Positions 47,255 through 58,855 of a stretch of 64,000 nucleotides of DNA are shown here, piece after piece. Position 1 is the stretch's first letter. Each line of letters begins with the position of its first letter. The notes under the pieces were generated by a model, which had not been told where the DNA came from, made no database searches, and saw only the letters and a program-made list of their open reading frames with translations. Source of the DNA: Sphagnum magellanicum (lineage: Eukaryota > Streptophyta > Sphagnopsida > Sphagnales > Sphagnaceae); assembly GCA_021904315.1 (NCBI GenBank), contig CM038912.1:18687061-18751060 (forward strand), written 5' to 3'. The translations under genes and the position numbers were made by a program.

Positions 47255-49465
47255 ATGGCTGTGGTTCCTCCTCACATGAGCTCTTACAGCTTCGGCGACT
47301 CGCTATTCTCGCACCTGCAGCTTGGAGCGGCCTCGTTTCCCAGCCTTATGTCCACCAATTCACTGCCAGCAGCTCTGAACAACGAGACCTGTACAGGAGC
47401 TCCTGTAGGCGCCGCCCTGGGAGGAGGAGGAGGAGCAGGGGTTCCCGCGTCGTCAGTAGCCATGGCTGCAGCTCAATATCAATCGCTCTCGGCCTACAAC
47501 AAGTGTAGCACTAGTAATAGTGCTGGCGTGGTGGATAACGCCGCTTTCGGTTCCTGGAACTTCGCGCCTTTCCTCTTGGATTACTACACGCTGGGCACCA
47601 ACTTGCAGACGGTGGTGGATTCCATGTACCCTCCTGTGAATGATTATCTGTCGCAACTGCTCGTGAGCGACGACACGGAAGATTTCCTGAGCAACGGCTG
47701 TAGCACTAGCTGTGTGTCCATGCCCACGTCCAGCGGTTGCGCCACTCCCGTGATGCACCCTAACCTCGTGAGTACACTCAAAACCATGGTATCGCCGGCC
47801 TCGGACTTTGGAGGTCCTGCAGGAAGCTTGCATCTGTTCGAGGCTCAGCAGCCCATAAGCTTGAGCATTAGCGTCGACGACGCAGCTCATGTGCAGCAGC
47901 AATTCATTGCACGGGCAGCTACAGAGAATCCGTGCATCACCCAACAACACCCGCATGCCTTAGCACCGCCCACGATCAAACAGGTACACTGCCTGAAGGT
48001 TTTCAGCTCTTCGGGATGATCTCGTTTCGTAGTCTCTCTCAGATTGTACTCATGTTTGTGACGTACGTTCTCATGGAGAAGGTCTTTGTACAGTTGCTTC
48101 AAGGCTAGATTTTTTGCCTCTTGTGTGCGCAATATTGCGGATTGATCATGGGTTCTTCTCCAAAGACGTCTAAGGTTCTCAAGTTTGCGGCGATCCGCAA
48201 CTAATTTTGTGCTGTTGATTGTGGATCAGGAAATGGAGAAGTCGGAGTCCAGTGGTGATGATAACATGATGGTCGAGGCAGCGGTGGTGTCAGTGGACTT
48301 GATCCATAACCGTCGTCCCTTCAAGTGCACTCATGATGGCTGCAACAAGACGTTCAAGAACCCGCAGACGATGAAGATGCATCACAAGACGCATTACGCG
48401 GAGCTGGGGAGTGCGGCGAGGAGCAGGGCCGCCGGCCTATCTGCTGCTGCTGCATCGTCATCATCCACTTCGCTCACAGCTTCCTCACTCAAGGCAGGTC
48501 ACAACAAGAAGATTCCCTCGCGATGTCCCAAGTGCAAAAAGACGTTTGTGGGTCTGTACGAGCTTCGTCGTCATTACGGACGCAAGCACTCGGAAGGCGA
48601 GAAGGGATTCGGCTGCCGCAAGTGCGGCAAGAGATTCTACATCGAGGTAGATGTGCGAGACCATGAGAAACTTTGTGGGGAGCCGATCGAGTGCAAATGT
48701 GGGTTGAAATTCGCGTTCAAGTGCAATCTTGTTGCGCACAAAAAAGCGCACCCCGCATGCCAAGACAACAATAACAACCACAGCGCAGCAGCGGCCAATT
48801 CTGCTTCCGATGACTCTGCATCGGACCAAACTAGTCGGCCCGGCAACAACTCGCAGCTTGGCAGCATGGCCCTCAGCTTCAAGCCTGCTGGTTCAAGCGG
48901 ATCAACAGGCTCCCTGGGATCCAGCAGAAGCGATCAGCACCAACATCATCATCAGCAGCAGCCGCATCTGCAGGAAGACGTAACCAGCCCGCATGTACAA
49001 TCTCTCCTCCAGTCTCCAATTGATTTTGCGGAGAATTTCAAAGAGTCGACAAAGCCGGAGTGCAATCTCTCTGGCATGCAATTCCCCACAACCTCCTCAT
49101 CTGCAGACACGAGTCTCTGGCCGCCAATGCAGTTTGTCACGGACTGCTGCAATTCGACACCTGCTGCAATGCAGCAGCAGCAATTTCAAAGCTTCTTCAA
49201 CTTCGGTTATGGGAGCAACAGCAGCAGCAGCAGCTACCCCGTTTACTCCATTTCTGATTCCGGATATCCCCTGCAGCAGAACGACAAGATGTCCTCCTCG
49301 AAAAACTTTGGATCAACCTTGCTGGAAGATCTAGTGAACAGCAGCAGCAGCAGCAGCAGCCATGGTATGCAACTACGCACAGCGGCAAGTCTACCAACTT
49401 CAATGGGAAATTGTATCTCTACTACCACAGCATATTATAATTCCAGCTGCAGCTCTTTCTCTTAA
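47255..49465 (+). CDS. C2H2 zinc-finger protein with four fingers, nuclear regulator
   Basis: Two exons, 47255-47983 and 48230-49465, join in phase 0 (atcaaacag|gtacac ... gatcag|gaaatg) to give about 654 aa. ATG 47255 is the first in frame. Residues 1-243 are Ser/Ala/Gly-rich with no domain. Finger 1 (~276-298) is FKCTHDGC...HHKTH; finger 2 (~342-363) is CPKC...HYGRKH; finger 3 (~372-392) is CRKC...HEKLC, C2HC type; finger 4 (~398-417) is CKC...HKKAH. A C2HC finger followed at once by a C-x-C finger is the pattern of the plant WIP, STOP1 and IDD factors, but the sequence does not fit any of the three clearly, so I leave it unnamed. The C-terminal half has His/Gln and Ser runs, typical of activation or low-complexity regions. 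The role as a DNA-binding nuclear regulator is inferred from the fingers. GC-rich coding contrasts with the surrounding repeats. Confidence 0.87.
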
Positions 49466-50720
49466 CTTACAAGCTCTCAAAGACGGAAGTCTACAGAAGT
49501 ACATGTAAAAGACAGAGTCTAAAAAAGAACTCCTGGCTGAGTCCCTTCCCTGCCTCTTCGTCTGCAACAAAACAAGATTGGAATTCGGAGAGCTCAGAGA
49601 GAGAAGAAGAAGAAGAAGAAGAAGCGAGCTTCAGAGTCTCATCGCCTTCTTCCTTCGCCTCCGAATTGTCCTTACTTTCCATCAAGCAAAAACTTGCAAC
49701 AACAATTCATCAATCCATCAGGACGACAAGAAGAACAACAGCAGCAACAACAGCAGCACGTACGTAAGTACGTCGTAACCCTAATTTCTCCCTTGGGCGT
49801 CGAGTTGAAGCTCGCTAAACCCTAAACCCCAAACCATGACACTCGGTTGGTTGGTGTACTCAGTCTGCTCGACGACGACGACGACGACGACGATGAATCA
49901 CATCCAGGGGGAGAGAGATGGATGGATGGATGGAAGGAAATAAAAGAGAGATGATCATCCATCCATCCATCCATCACGACCATCTCTGTGTTTTAATAAT
50001 TCTTTGGTTATATGCAGCATTGTGGTGGAGTTGAGAATCTAACTCTAGATTCGACAAACCCACAAAATTTCATTAAAAAGAACAGATGGTGGGTTTTTTT
50101 CGCTGCAAATTCAGCATGACAGAAAACCCCATGTTTCAGACAGATTTCATGAAAGAGGAAGAAAATATAGGCTTGGAAAGTTGACAGGTAGCTAGCATTT
50201 AGGGTTTAGCCTTTAGCCAATTTTTTTGTGTTTAGGGTTTAGGGTTTTTGCGAGTTTGTGCAAAATTTCTCAACAGATCTGTGCAAAATAAAGTTATTTC
50301 CTTCTTCCCAGTATATTTGGGGGAAAAAAAAGTGGCTGAATTTCCCCCCAAAAAAAAATATTGAAAACTTTTCACCACATTTCGATTCAGATTTGGGTTT
50401 GGTAGCAAGTTTTTAAACAGTTTGATTTCGGTTAAGATTTTGGTTCTTGAGAAACATCTCACCTTTCACTCCTACTACATCCAGGAGAATATTGAAAGAT
50501 ATTCTACAATAGAGCTCTTGTAACAAACTCCTCTCTACATTAGAGTTTTCCCTAAAGTCGCCCTGTCTTCATCCTCTCTTTCGGCCTCCCTTCACTCCCT
50601 ATCCCCTCTTTGAGTGATGTCCACAAAGAAAGGAAGTTTTATTTTGCAAATGCTGAAACTCAGCATTTAATGCACAAGCTTCGAGGTAATTATAATAGTT
50701 GTACAGGCATGTGCAGTGAA
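49466..50720 (+). other. 3' region of the zinc-finger gene and spacer
   Basis: It holds (GAA)n at about 49601-49624, (ACG)n at 49871-49893, then (GATG)n at 49917-49935 facing (CATC)n at about 49955-49975, which can pair as a hairpin. Short TTTAGGG pieces lie near 49817 and 50199-50250. The gene's 3' end cannot be placed. No other gene is seen. Confidence 0.45.
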
Positions 50721-50892
50721 GATATATACAGCAGCAGTGCCGGCGCTCAGAAAATAGGAAAGAGGGGATCCAAAACAGGATGAAACTCAGTTTACCACAA
50801 AAAATGGATATATGCAGCAGCAGTGCCGGCGCTCAGAAAAAAGGAAAGAGGGTATCAAAACAGGATGAAACTCAGTTTACCACAAAAAATGG
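50721..50892 (+). repeat. Recent tandem duplication, two ~86-bp copies
   Basis: 50721-50806 and 50807-50892 differ at only about four positions ('gatatat(a/g)cagcagcagtgccggcgctcag' to 'ttaccacaaaaaatgg'). It is much younger than the other repeats here. Confidence 0.9.
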
Positions 50893-51472
50893 TTCATTTC
50901 CGAGTTTCACCCACCCCTTGAAGGCTAATGTACTCTTTTGCAGGTTTTCTTTTGAATCTCACCAGGTTTAGGACCAAACTCAGGTCTCTGGTGCTGTGTT
51001 TTCCTGACTTTTCAGAAAACTCTATTGTCCTAAGGAAGCTTGCAGCTGTTGTTCTGTCAGCTGCTTCTTCACTGTCCTACAAAGAAATTTGAGTCCTGCA
51101 TGAGTGACTATATGTTGATAGATTTATTTGTGTCCAAAATGACATGCCTATCAATTGCTGTGGAGGAGCTTATTGCCTGGACATTTCATATAGCTTGGAA
51201 TAGCTCGGGTAAGTTTCATATAATTTTGCATAGGGAGCAAAATGGTCATACATTGCTGTAATTTGATGATTCTTATGGAGAAAAGGGAGATTTATTGGGA
51301 TTTTAATGTGGGTGACCGTAATCTCAATTTGATAATGCACCAAATGTAATGGTGGAACTTGGGCTTTTCCAAGGTCCTTGATGAGACAGCTCCAGCCAGC
51401 GCAGATACTAAACAAATTTCCCAACACCCTACTACAAAGGTACAAAAACTAAATCAAGACTAAAGCTTACAA
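50893..51472 (-). other. Spacer, including probable 3' end of ClpP2
   Basis: No coding support. It should contain the ClpP2 3' untranslated region (minus strand) and the intergenic gap to the converging zinc-finger gene. Short frames at 51040-51445 are not supported. Confidence 0.4.
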
Positions 51473-54306
51473 CTATCGTTTGATGGCCATGCTATCTGCA
51501 ACAAGAGCTTCAGGACGTCGTTCAATGACTTCATCCACCAAACCAAAAGATTTGGCCTCTTCTGGTGACATAAAATGGTCTCGCTCCATACTTGACTCTG
51601 CAAAACACCAAACTTTTAGGAATCTGTAAAGACCTCCAAGTATTTCTAATAATTCTAAAAGACTTGACATGTGGCTGTATACTCAGAAAACTCTGAACCC
51701 TAGAACTCTCACAAGACCTGTCAATAATAGACTTCAATATCCTGTGAACAAGAAGCAAGACCACCATATTGACAAAACTACATAGATAAGATACAAACAA
51801 GCAGACCTTAACTTGATATGATATTGCAACTGATTTTAAAGCTGAGCCCCCATGTTATGCCTCAAAATCTCAGTTACATTGGGTCATTGAGTTCATAAGA
51901 AATGAGAGCTTCTTAGTTACTGTCAATTGAAGTCCACTCAATAGAAATCAAAGAGATAACCTAATGAAAGGTTAGAGAAATCTCTTATATGACATTAAGA
52001 GACCATCATAGCAAAGCCTCCTGGAAAACATATTCATGAGATTGCAGAGAAAAACTCCACAAGAGAACTTCAAAAGTCACTATTGCAGCATTTCTGGTAC
52101 AGATGAAGACTGACTGACTGCATGCAGAACTATCAATTGTAAAATCAAGCCAGGCAGAATTAAATCTGAAGCTCCTGCAACTTTGAAGCTATGGAGAGAC
52201 CCATAATGGCTTTAGACAAGGAGCATTGTCATATGGCAGCATTGAAAGAACTGTGAAGACTTCAAACAGCAGGACTATGGAAACTGTAGAATGCAGGCCA
52301 GTAGCTCCAGAGCTACTGATTACTGAAGACATACATACCAATTTTTTCATAGGTGTGTCCAGTGTGCTTGACATAGAGGCGATTGAGGCGGGCACGCATG
52401 TCAAGAATTTCACGGGCTTGGATGGCAATGTCACTGGCCTGACCACTTGCACCGCCTGATGGCTGGTGAATCATCACCCGAGCATTAGGCAATGAGCGCC
52501 TCTCACCTGGAGCCCCTGCGGCTAACAAAAGGGAACCCATTGAGGCAGCCTGCCCAACGCAAAGAGTGCTGACCGGGCTCCGAATATACTGTAGTCAACC
52601 AAGTAAAGCCCAAAAACACATTCATGCTATGAGAATGCAGCTAGTGATCAATTATTCAGAGCTAATGACTTAAAACCCATCATCACAGCAACAAGGTGAG
52701 CATTTCAATTCACTTAAGTATGCAATCATGCTGAAGACTTGTGGCAATGAGTAGGTCCAACTCTATGCAAACTAGAGTTGCTGCCATGCACTATTGTTCA
52801 CCCAGTTCTACAACTTGGTAACAGAAGGTAGACCCCACTACTGAAGATAGCAAAACAATCAACAATGATCCTGAGGGTGCCTCAATGGAAAACTCTCAAC
52901 TCAACTCTCAACTGTCTCATTGGCTTAGTTTACATATGACAATGGGTTCAATGAATGCAATTAGTACACTGCTCTTCAGTGCATTCTCTGCATTCACCTC
53001 TTGGCTGAATAGGTGTGATTGCTTCAGTGCATGTCACCATGAATTCAATCTATTTTTTCTGCAAAGGATCTTCAGGCATTAAACACCTACAGGAAGTAAA
53101 AATAATAACAAGCAACCAACACTAACAGTTGGACATGAAGAATGGAAAAGTACCTGCATGGTGTCATAAATCGCAAGGCCTGCTGTGACAACACCGCCAG
53201 GGGAGTTTATGTACAAATGGATCTGGAAAAGAGCAAAACAGCTCAATAAGATTCATATCCCCTCTGCATTGTATGGTGCATCTATGAGCTCAGGATTGCA
53301 TTGCAGGTACTCGAAGATAGAAAGAACATTCATTCCCTATATGTTGCATGGTGCACCTATGAGCTCAGATTCCACTGCAGGGACTCCAAGATAGAAACTG
53401 CAGAGATCATTAAAATAATACTTCCAGAACTCTTCAGCTCTGACAAAAATAGCAAACCCTGATGCTTTGGCATTAGGGTAAGGATCAGGGTTTCTAATCC
53501 CCAAATATCACAAAGAAAAGTGGAGAAAGAAGACGGGTAGAAGATACTAAACTGAGCAACTATGTACATAATCCAAGTTCTTTATTGACAGTGAGGAAAT
53601 CTTAGTTCAGCAATTAGGTGTGCTTCCAAACCCTAATTATTAGCAGTATGACAAGTAACAAGATCTGAACTTTGCAGCATCCTTTCGGGCAAATTCTCCT
53701 ACAATAGTTATCAAATAATCAGATGCAGATCAGATGGCTTTTTAAATGAAGATCTCTAATGTATTCATACACACTCTCTGCAATTTCTTCCCGTCCAAAT
53801 GAAGGGAAAGATTCACAAGAAAACAAGAGATTATGACAGAATGTGACATGCATCTAGAGAGGGAGACGATAAGAAAACCCTGGAGACATAAGAAAGAGGA
53901 GAAGGGATTCTTCTCCGTCCGTGCAAATATGAGAGAAACGATGACAAATGTATTTTCTGAAAGAGAACAAACAAAATGCAGAAAAAAATTTGCCTACCGG
54001 TTTGTCTGGATTTTCCGACTCCAGGTATAACAGCTGCGCAACGACGAGAGATGCAGTATCATCCGAGATCGGACCATGGATGCACACGATACGCTCCTTC
54101 AGGAGCCTTGAGAAAATGTCATAGGCCCTCTCCCCACGCGATGTTTGCTCGATCACCATCGGCACCAGCCCATAAGCTCGCCGACCCGATGGAGCCGTAC
54201 AAAGCTGTGGCAAAGGATAGGAGGAGTGACAGCAGAGTTGATGGAGAGAAGAAGCTCCAGCTATGGCTGCACGCCATAGCTTGTTGCCACCTCCTCCTGC
54301 TCTCAT
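51473..54306 (-). CDS. CLPP2: ATP-dependent Clp protease proteolytic subunit, mitochondrial ClpP2 type
   Basis: Serine peptidase (family S14) whose heptameric rings, with a Clp ATPase, degrade proteins in the mitochondrial matrix. Four exons on the minus strand, in transcript order: 54306-53998, 53222-53154, 52588-52339, 51597-51473; all junctions are GT-AG and phase-consistent, giving 250 aa. The first ~45 residues are Arg/Ser/Ala-rich, a probable targeting peptide, followed by [19 protein letters not shown], close to the plant mitochondrial form. The NSPGG turn is in exon 2. Catalytic Ser142 (GQAASMGS), His167 (MIHQPSGG) and Asp216 (MERDHFMS) have the family spacing (25 and 49 residues), so the enzyme should be active. 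The end, [11 protein letters not shown], is near family length. Intron 1 (53223-53997) carries a diverged 75-bp duplication (about 53265-53395). The upstream side is the telo-box array. Chloroplast ClpP paralogues fit the N-terminal region less well. Confidence 0.95.
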
Positions 54307-55190
54307 CGTTGCTAAACAAGTACCCCAATTTTCCACCGACACAACACGCACTACAACCCCAAACACAAGATCCCCCTCCAAAGCAAAGGAACAACAAAGG
54401 AACACAACAGTAAGCAGGTCATCAAACCCTAACCCTAATTTGTTGGGGAATCGTCCCCAGAAAAGAACAGGCTCCTTTGAGTTGTACTCAACAAACAGAG
54501 AATGAATCAAAACATTCAGCAAATCATCAAACCCTAACCCTAATTTGGTGGGGAGTACATTGGTCCTAAGAAGAAAACACTCTTTTAAATCTCTGCAAAT
54601 GTGTGCAAAGGAGGATAATGAATAAAAACTTTCAACAAATCCTCAAACCCTAACCCTAATTTGGTGCAGAATTGTCCCAAGAACAAAAGAAAAGAGCAAG
54701 TGCTAAAGAGATAATAATTTAATGAATTAAAACATCTAACAAATCATCAAACCTTAACCCTAATTTGGTGAAGAATTGTCTCAAGAACAATTTTTTATTT
54801 TTATTTTTTGGGGACTGTATGTGAATTGAGATAATGAATTAAAACATTCAATAAATCAACAAACCTTAATCTCATAGACATTTGTCCCAAGGAAAAAAAA
54901 ACATTATTTTGGGTGTGTGTGTAAAAGAGATAATGAATTCAAACACTTAGCAAATGGTTGAACCCTAACCTTAATTTGGTTGGAATTGGGAAAAAAAAAA
55001 ATGTAATGAGTGTGTGCAAAAGAGATAATGAGTTAAAATATTTCACAAATCAATCAAACCCTAACCCTAATTTGGTCAAAATTGTCCCAAGAATGAAATG
55101 TTCCTTTGAATGTATGCAAAAAATTAATAATGAATTAAAACATTTATCAAAATCATCAAACTATAACCCTAATTCAGTTAGGATCACATT
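54307..55190 (-). promoter_or_regulatory. ClpP2 upstream region: array of ~105-bp repeats with telo-box motifs
   Basis: Eight diverged units, with landmark 'atcaaaccctaaccctaatttgg' near 54421, 54525, 54641, 54745, 54857, 54953, 55053 and 55153 (period about 100-116 bp). Units also share 'attgtcccaagaa' and 'agataatgaattaaaaca'. In the gene's orientation each reads TTAGGGTTAGGGTTT; AAACCCTAA is the plant telo-box, found in promoters of growth and translation genes and bound by TRB-type proteins. The first copy is about 115 bp above the ATG, so the array covers the promoter and perhaps the leader. The regulatory role is inferred. Confidence 0.65.
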
Positions 55191-55320
55191 ATTTCAATTA
55201 TTAAAAAAAAATTGAAGTAGTTTGACTTGAAAATGAGGTAGTTATTTCTGAAATTGTCGTTAGAATGATGTTAAAATTATGAAGCCTACATTTGGGGTTA
55301 TTTTATTTTATTTTATTTTT
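55191..55320. other. Short spacer
   Basis: AT-rich, ends in a (TTTTA)n run at about 55297-55318. Nothing else seen. Confidence 0.4.
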
Positions 55321-55432
55321 GACACTAAGAGACATAATATGCACACTTTGGGTGCATAATAGACACTAAGAGGCATATTATGTCTTTTAGTGTTATTAGT
55401 TATTACATGCCCAAAGTGTGTATAATAAAACA
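55321..55432. repeat. Imperfect inverted repeat (fold-back)
   Basis: 'gacactaagagacataatatg' and 'cacactttgggtgcat' on the left pair with 'catattatgtcttttagtgtt' and 'atgcccaaagtgtgta' on the right. A second 'gacactaagaggcatatta' sits between. It is perhaps a small fold-back element; no target duplication identified. Confidence 0.55.
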
Positions 55433-55755
55433 AAAAAATTATTTATGGGCAGCATAAAGATGTGTGTGGGCAGCACCAAGATGTGTCTGGAATCTACCTT
55501 ACAACTCCATGAGATTGCCTTCTTGGTGTCTTCCTTGAATGGTGTGCTACAAATCTCTTTTAGTTAGAAATTTGCATGGAATGTGAGAATCCTTGAACTT
55601 TTAAAAAAAGGGTCAATCATGAGTGTGGTTTTTGGATGCAATTTGTATGAGGATTTGAGAATATACTGAAAATGGCAGTGAGTGATTATTGTATAATGTG
55701 GCATTTTGTTATGTGTGATCTATTTTGAGAAACTAGGTGTATTTGTCACATGTAA

Positions 55756-56057
55756 GAGCATCTCCACCCCAAAACTGTAAACAACTCCTTTATGTTAAAA
55801 GAGAATAGTGTATAGATCATTGTCCGCACTCACACATGTCATAAAAGTCCCTTTAAACAGTCAAAGGCCATTTATTTCATCTTTACATCTGGACGAGCAA
55901 CAATCACTGTCCAAATCCATAGTAGAAAAAAGATTTTGAAGGGGTTAAAATGATCGCTGCAAAATCAACATCAATACAGGAGCACAGCAGGATTTATGCA
56001 ATCCTGCTGCAAGATTTAATGAAAAGGGGTGTTTGCAGGTGTGGGGTGGAGATGCCC
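55756..56057. mobile_element. MITE with GAGCATCTCCACCCC inverted ends and TAA target duplication
   Basis: Left end 'gagcatctccacccc' (55756-55770) and right end 'ggggtggagatgccc' (56043-56057) are inverted repeats matching at 14 of 15 bases. TAA flanks both sides (55753-55755, 56058-56060). Length 302 bp, no coding frame. The 3-bp TAA duplication and short ends fit Tourist-like (PIF/Harbinger) miniature elements; many plant genomes carry elements beginning GAGCATCTCCA. Nearly intact ends suggest relatively recent insertion. Confidence 0.85.
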
Positions 56058-56393
56058 TAACATTGTTAGCTGGACTTGAGGCACCTGTATCTTTATTTGA
56101 AGTGTTGACCGCTCTTATGCTTTGCCTTCACATTATCAATCGAGAATGTTGACTTTAGCCTGTGTTCACACACAGAATCATGGTTCCTGGCCACAAGGAC
56201 ATAAAGCTGGGTAAGTAGTCATCATGCAAAAAATCTCAGAGAAAATGTTGGCTCAAACTTTTGCAACTTTTCAATTTGGAAACTGCCCATGGAGGTGAAG
56301 ATGGAGGTCTTCACAGCATGAAATAATACATAGTGGGCAAAGAAGAACCATATAAAGCATTCAGATTCACACAAAAAGATTCAAAATGTTTTT

Positions 56394-58467
56394 TTATAAA
56401 AAACTTACAAGATTGGCATTGTTTTTCCAGGTCTGAAAGGCAACACCAGGGTTCTTTGGATCAATATCAGCAAATGACGGGAAGTCTATTGGCAATTTAT
56501 CAGCTCTCAAGAACGATATGCCATTAAGCACATTAACAAGCTCGTCAAAGACAATTCTGTTTCCTCCAGCTGTGAGATGGAGCCCATCACTGTCATCATC
56601 ACAAAGTACACACAAATCCATGAACAAGAATTTTGAACTGAGAAGATATGGATGTTGCTAGCTTCAGAAGTATTCTTTGTTTGTTCCAAGACTTATAAGC
56701 TTGTTGTTTTCTCGATTCAAATCAAAGTAACTGATGCTCACACTAATCCAAGCACATTTCTTTTTTTCTACTCTTTGGGATCATTTTGCATGGACCTGAG
56801 ATAAGCCTGGCGCCAGTTTTGTGTCTGCTGAAAGACAGACCATAGGTCAATCACAGGAACACCTGCTTCCTTGGCCACCTCTTTGCAAGCCTCTGCATAG
56901 AGCTTGGTCACTTCATTGATACGATCAGGAAGTGCTTCTGGTTGCTTGCCATAGTTTGCCCTGTTACTTAGTACGAAACCATCAGACTTGAGTAACTGGA
57001 CAAATAATAAAGGCATCTCAATGACAGAAAGCATGGGAAGGAGGAAAAAAAATAGGCTATTGGTCACCTGCAGAAATCAATCCATGCTTCATCACCAACT
57101 GGAGGAGGTGTGATCAAGACAACCACTGTCGTTTCTGAATTGCTCTGCCTCCAAAAAAACGAACTATTGTTGTTGGTAAGAGGAAAAAACACAAAAAAGA
57201 ATTGGAAGTTATTGATCACTATCCATTGAATCAATATCCTTTGTAATCTGCCAAATCATCATACAGGTTATGATATGACACACAAATGTGTTGACAAGTG
57301 CAAGCGACCCAAAGAACCAGACACACAAATGAGTTGACAATTCCAAGCAACCTAATGAAATCAGTCAATTTATATCTCACAGCAGAGAGAGGAAGGGTGA
57401 TCAAATCCTTGAAAAACCGTTTGCGATTAGTGCAAAAATGCTCTTCGATGATGCCAATAATTCTGCTCCCACTCTTCTTCCTAACACCAACTCTTTGTGG
57501 AAAAATGAAATATGGAGTCTGAACAATTGATACTAGTTGGACATGAAGGGTGGGTAGGTGTTGCTTTAACCTTGATGTGTGACACTATCTGATGCAAATT
57601 TGCCCTGTACTGAGGCACAGGGACATGAAACTTCTCGCCATCAGGAACTGGCAAAGCTGCATCATTTGCTCCAAAACAGACTGTTACGACATCTGGTGGT
57701 GAAGAAAACTGATTCCCCCATCCCCCACTCAAAAGCTTCAGCGTGTTTGAAAATCAATACAAGGTCAAGAGAAACTTCAGCTCATTTTTTTCCCATTTGT
57801 CCTCATGAATTACATCAAAATTTCTTCGAATCCAATAAAGAACTGCACCAGATCCTCCTGAGGCAATCAAAACTTTCAAGCTCTACTTGCTGCTGCATCT
57901 ATCTTATGCACAAACCCCAAAAAAGACCTCGAGAATTATCCATCGAGAATGAGAGTCATTTCTATCCATCACCTCTTGAGTCTCTCACCTTTGGAAAAAT
58001 CTTGTCCAGAACAAAAAGAGCCCAGGAGGTGTTGTATCCACTGTATCCTCGCAGAATCACATCTGCCTGAACCCTAAAAGAATACATCAGTGCTCACTCT
58101 TCTTGCTCTAGAGCAAACCAAGCAAGACACTCTAAAGGGCAGGGCGACGGTGAAAAAAAAGACAGAAACAAACAATCTCAACAACAACAACCACCACCAC
58201 CACCACCACCACCATCTCTGCACTGTTTCTCCTCTCCTAACTTCCTGCATCCCCAATCCATATCACTCACAAAACAAAAGAGGGCAAAAAGGATGCAAAA
58301 GAAGAAATTGGTTGAGATAGAAAGGAGAGATCAAAAAAAAAAAAAAAAAACAGAACCTGGCGTGCGTAAAGTGAAGCTAGAGCAGCTCCCCAGCCTCCGT
58401 CGTCGAAGGATTGTTGTGTAATAGAGTCACCAAACAAAACAAACTGCGGACGCAGCGGCTTCGCCAT
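56394..58467 (-). CDS. GDSL/SGNH-type esterase (isoamyl-acetate-hydrolysing esterase-like)
   Basis: A serine esterase of the SGNH hydrolase fold, of the small plant subgroup like At5g62930 and CPRD49; its substrate is not predictable. Six exons in transcript order: 58467-58357, 58066-57989, 57735-57571, 57144-57068, 56960-56796, 56589-56394, all GT-AG and phase-consistent, giving 263 aa. Block I is VLFGDSIT with nucleophile Ser15; block II Gly is in RGYSGYNT; block III is FGANDAA (Asn87); block V is SDGLHLT with Asp200 and His203. All catalytic positions are present. No signal peptide is visible, so it is probably cytosolic. ATG 58467 is the only ATG in the first exon's frame near block I. 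A perfect donor sequence (ctt|gtaagt) lies seven codons after TWKNNA, just before the stop, so a further 3' exon is possible. The plus-strand frame at 57579-58070 is a shadow. Confidence 0.92.
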
Positions 58468-58855
58468 TTCTTCAACAAAACCCGAACGTTGAGCACCTCC
58501 AAATGCATGCACTCGATCAGAGTTTGTAGCAGCTCAAGCAGAAAAATGGTCACCAACAGGTGGGTATGGTTTGCAATTTTAATTTTTTTAATTTTTTTTT
58601 TTTTTCACTTTCAACTAAAAACTTGATTATGTTGTTACAATTTATTATTATTATTTTTTTTAAGGATTTGGGTGAGAGATTTTATTTGCAAACTAAGTGT
58701 TTGAGTGTGATTTTATTGATGAGTGTTTTATGTAATTTTTTTTTATGTGTTGAAAAGTTTAAAAACGAAGAAAAAAAAAGAAAAAAAAGCTAGTGTTTTG
58801 TAAAAATGGAGGATCAAGGAAACAACTTTTGATGCTTTTTCTTTTTTCCCTTTTC
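58468..58855 (-). promoter_or_regulatory. GDSL esterase upstream region
   Basis: GC content falls after about 58560 into T-rich and A-rich runs. The leader and promoter must lie here. No TATA box or known motif can be fixed. Confidence 0.35.

Noticed and set aside
53854-54522. ClpP2 starting at 54522
   Set aside because: The extra 72 residues have no resemblance to the family; ATG 54306 begins a normal targeting peptide.
57579-58070. 163-codon plus-strand frame
   Set aside because: It is antisense to esterase exons 2-3 and the intron between them, with no domain.
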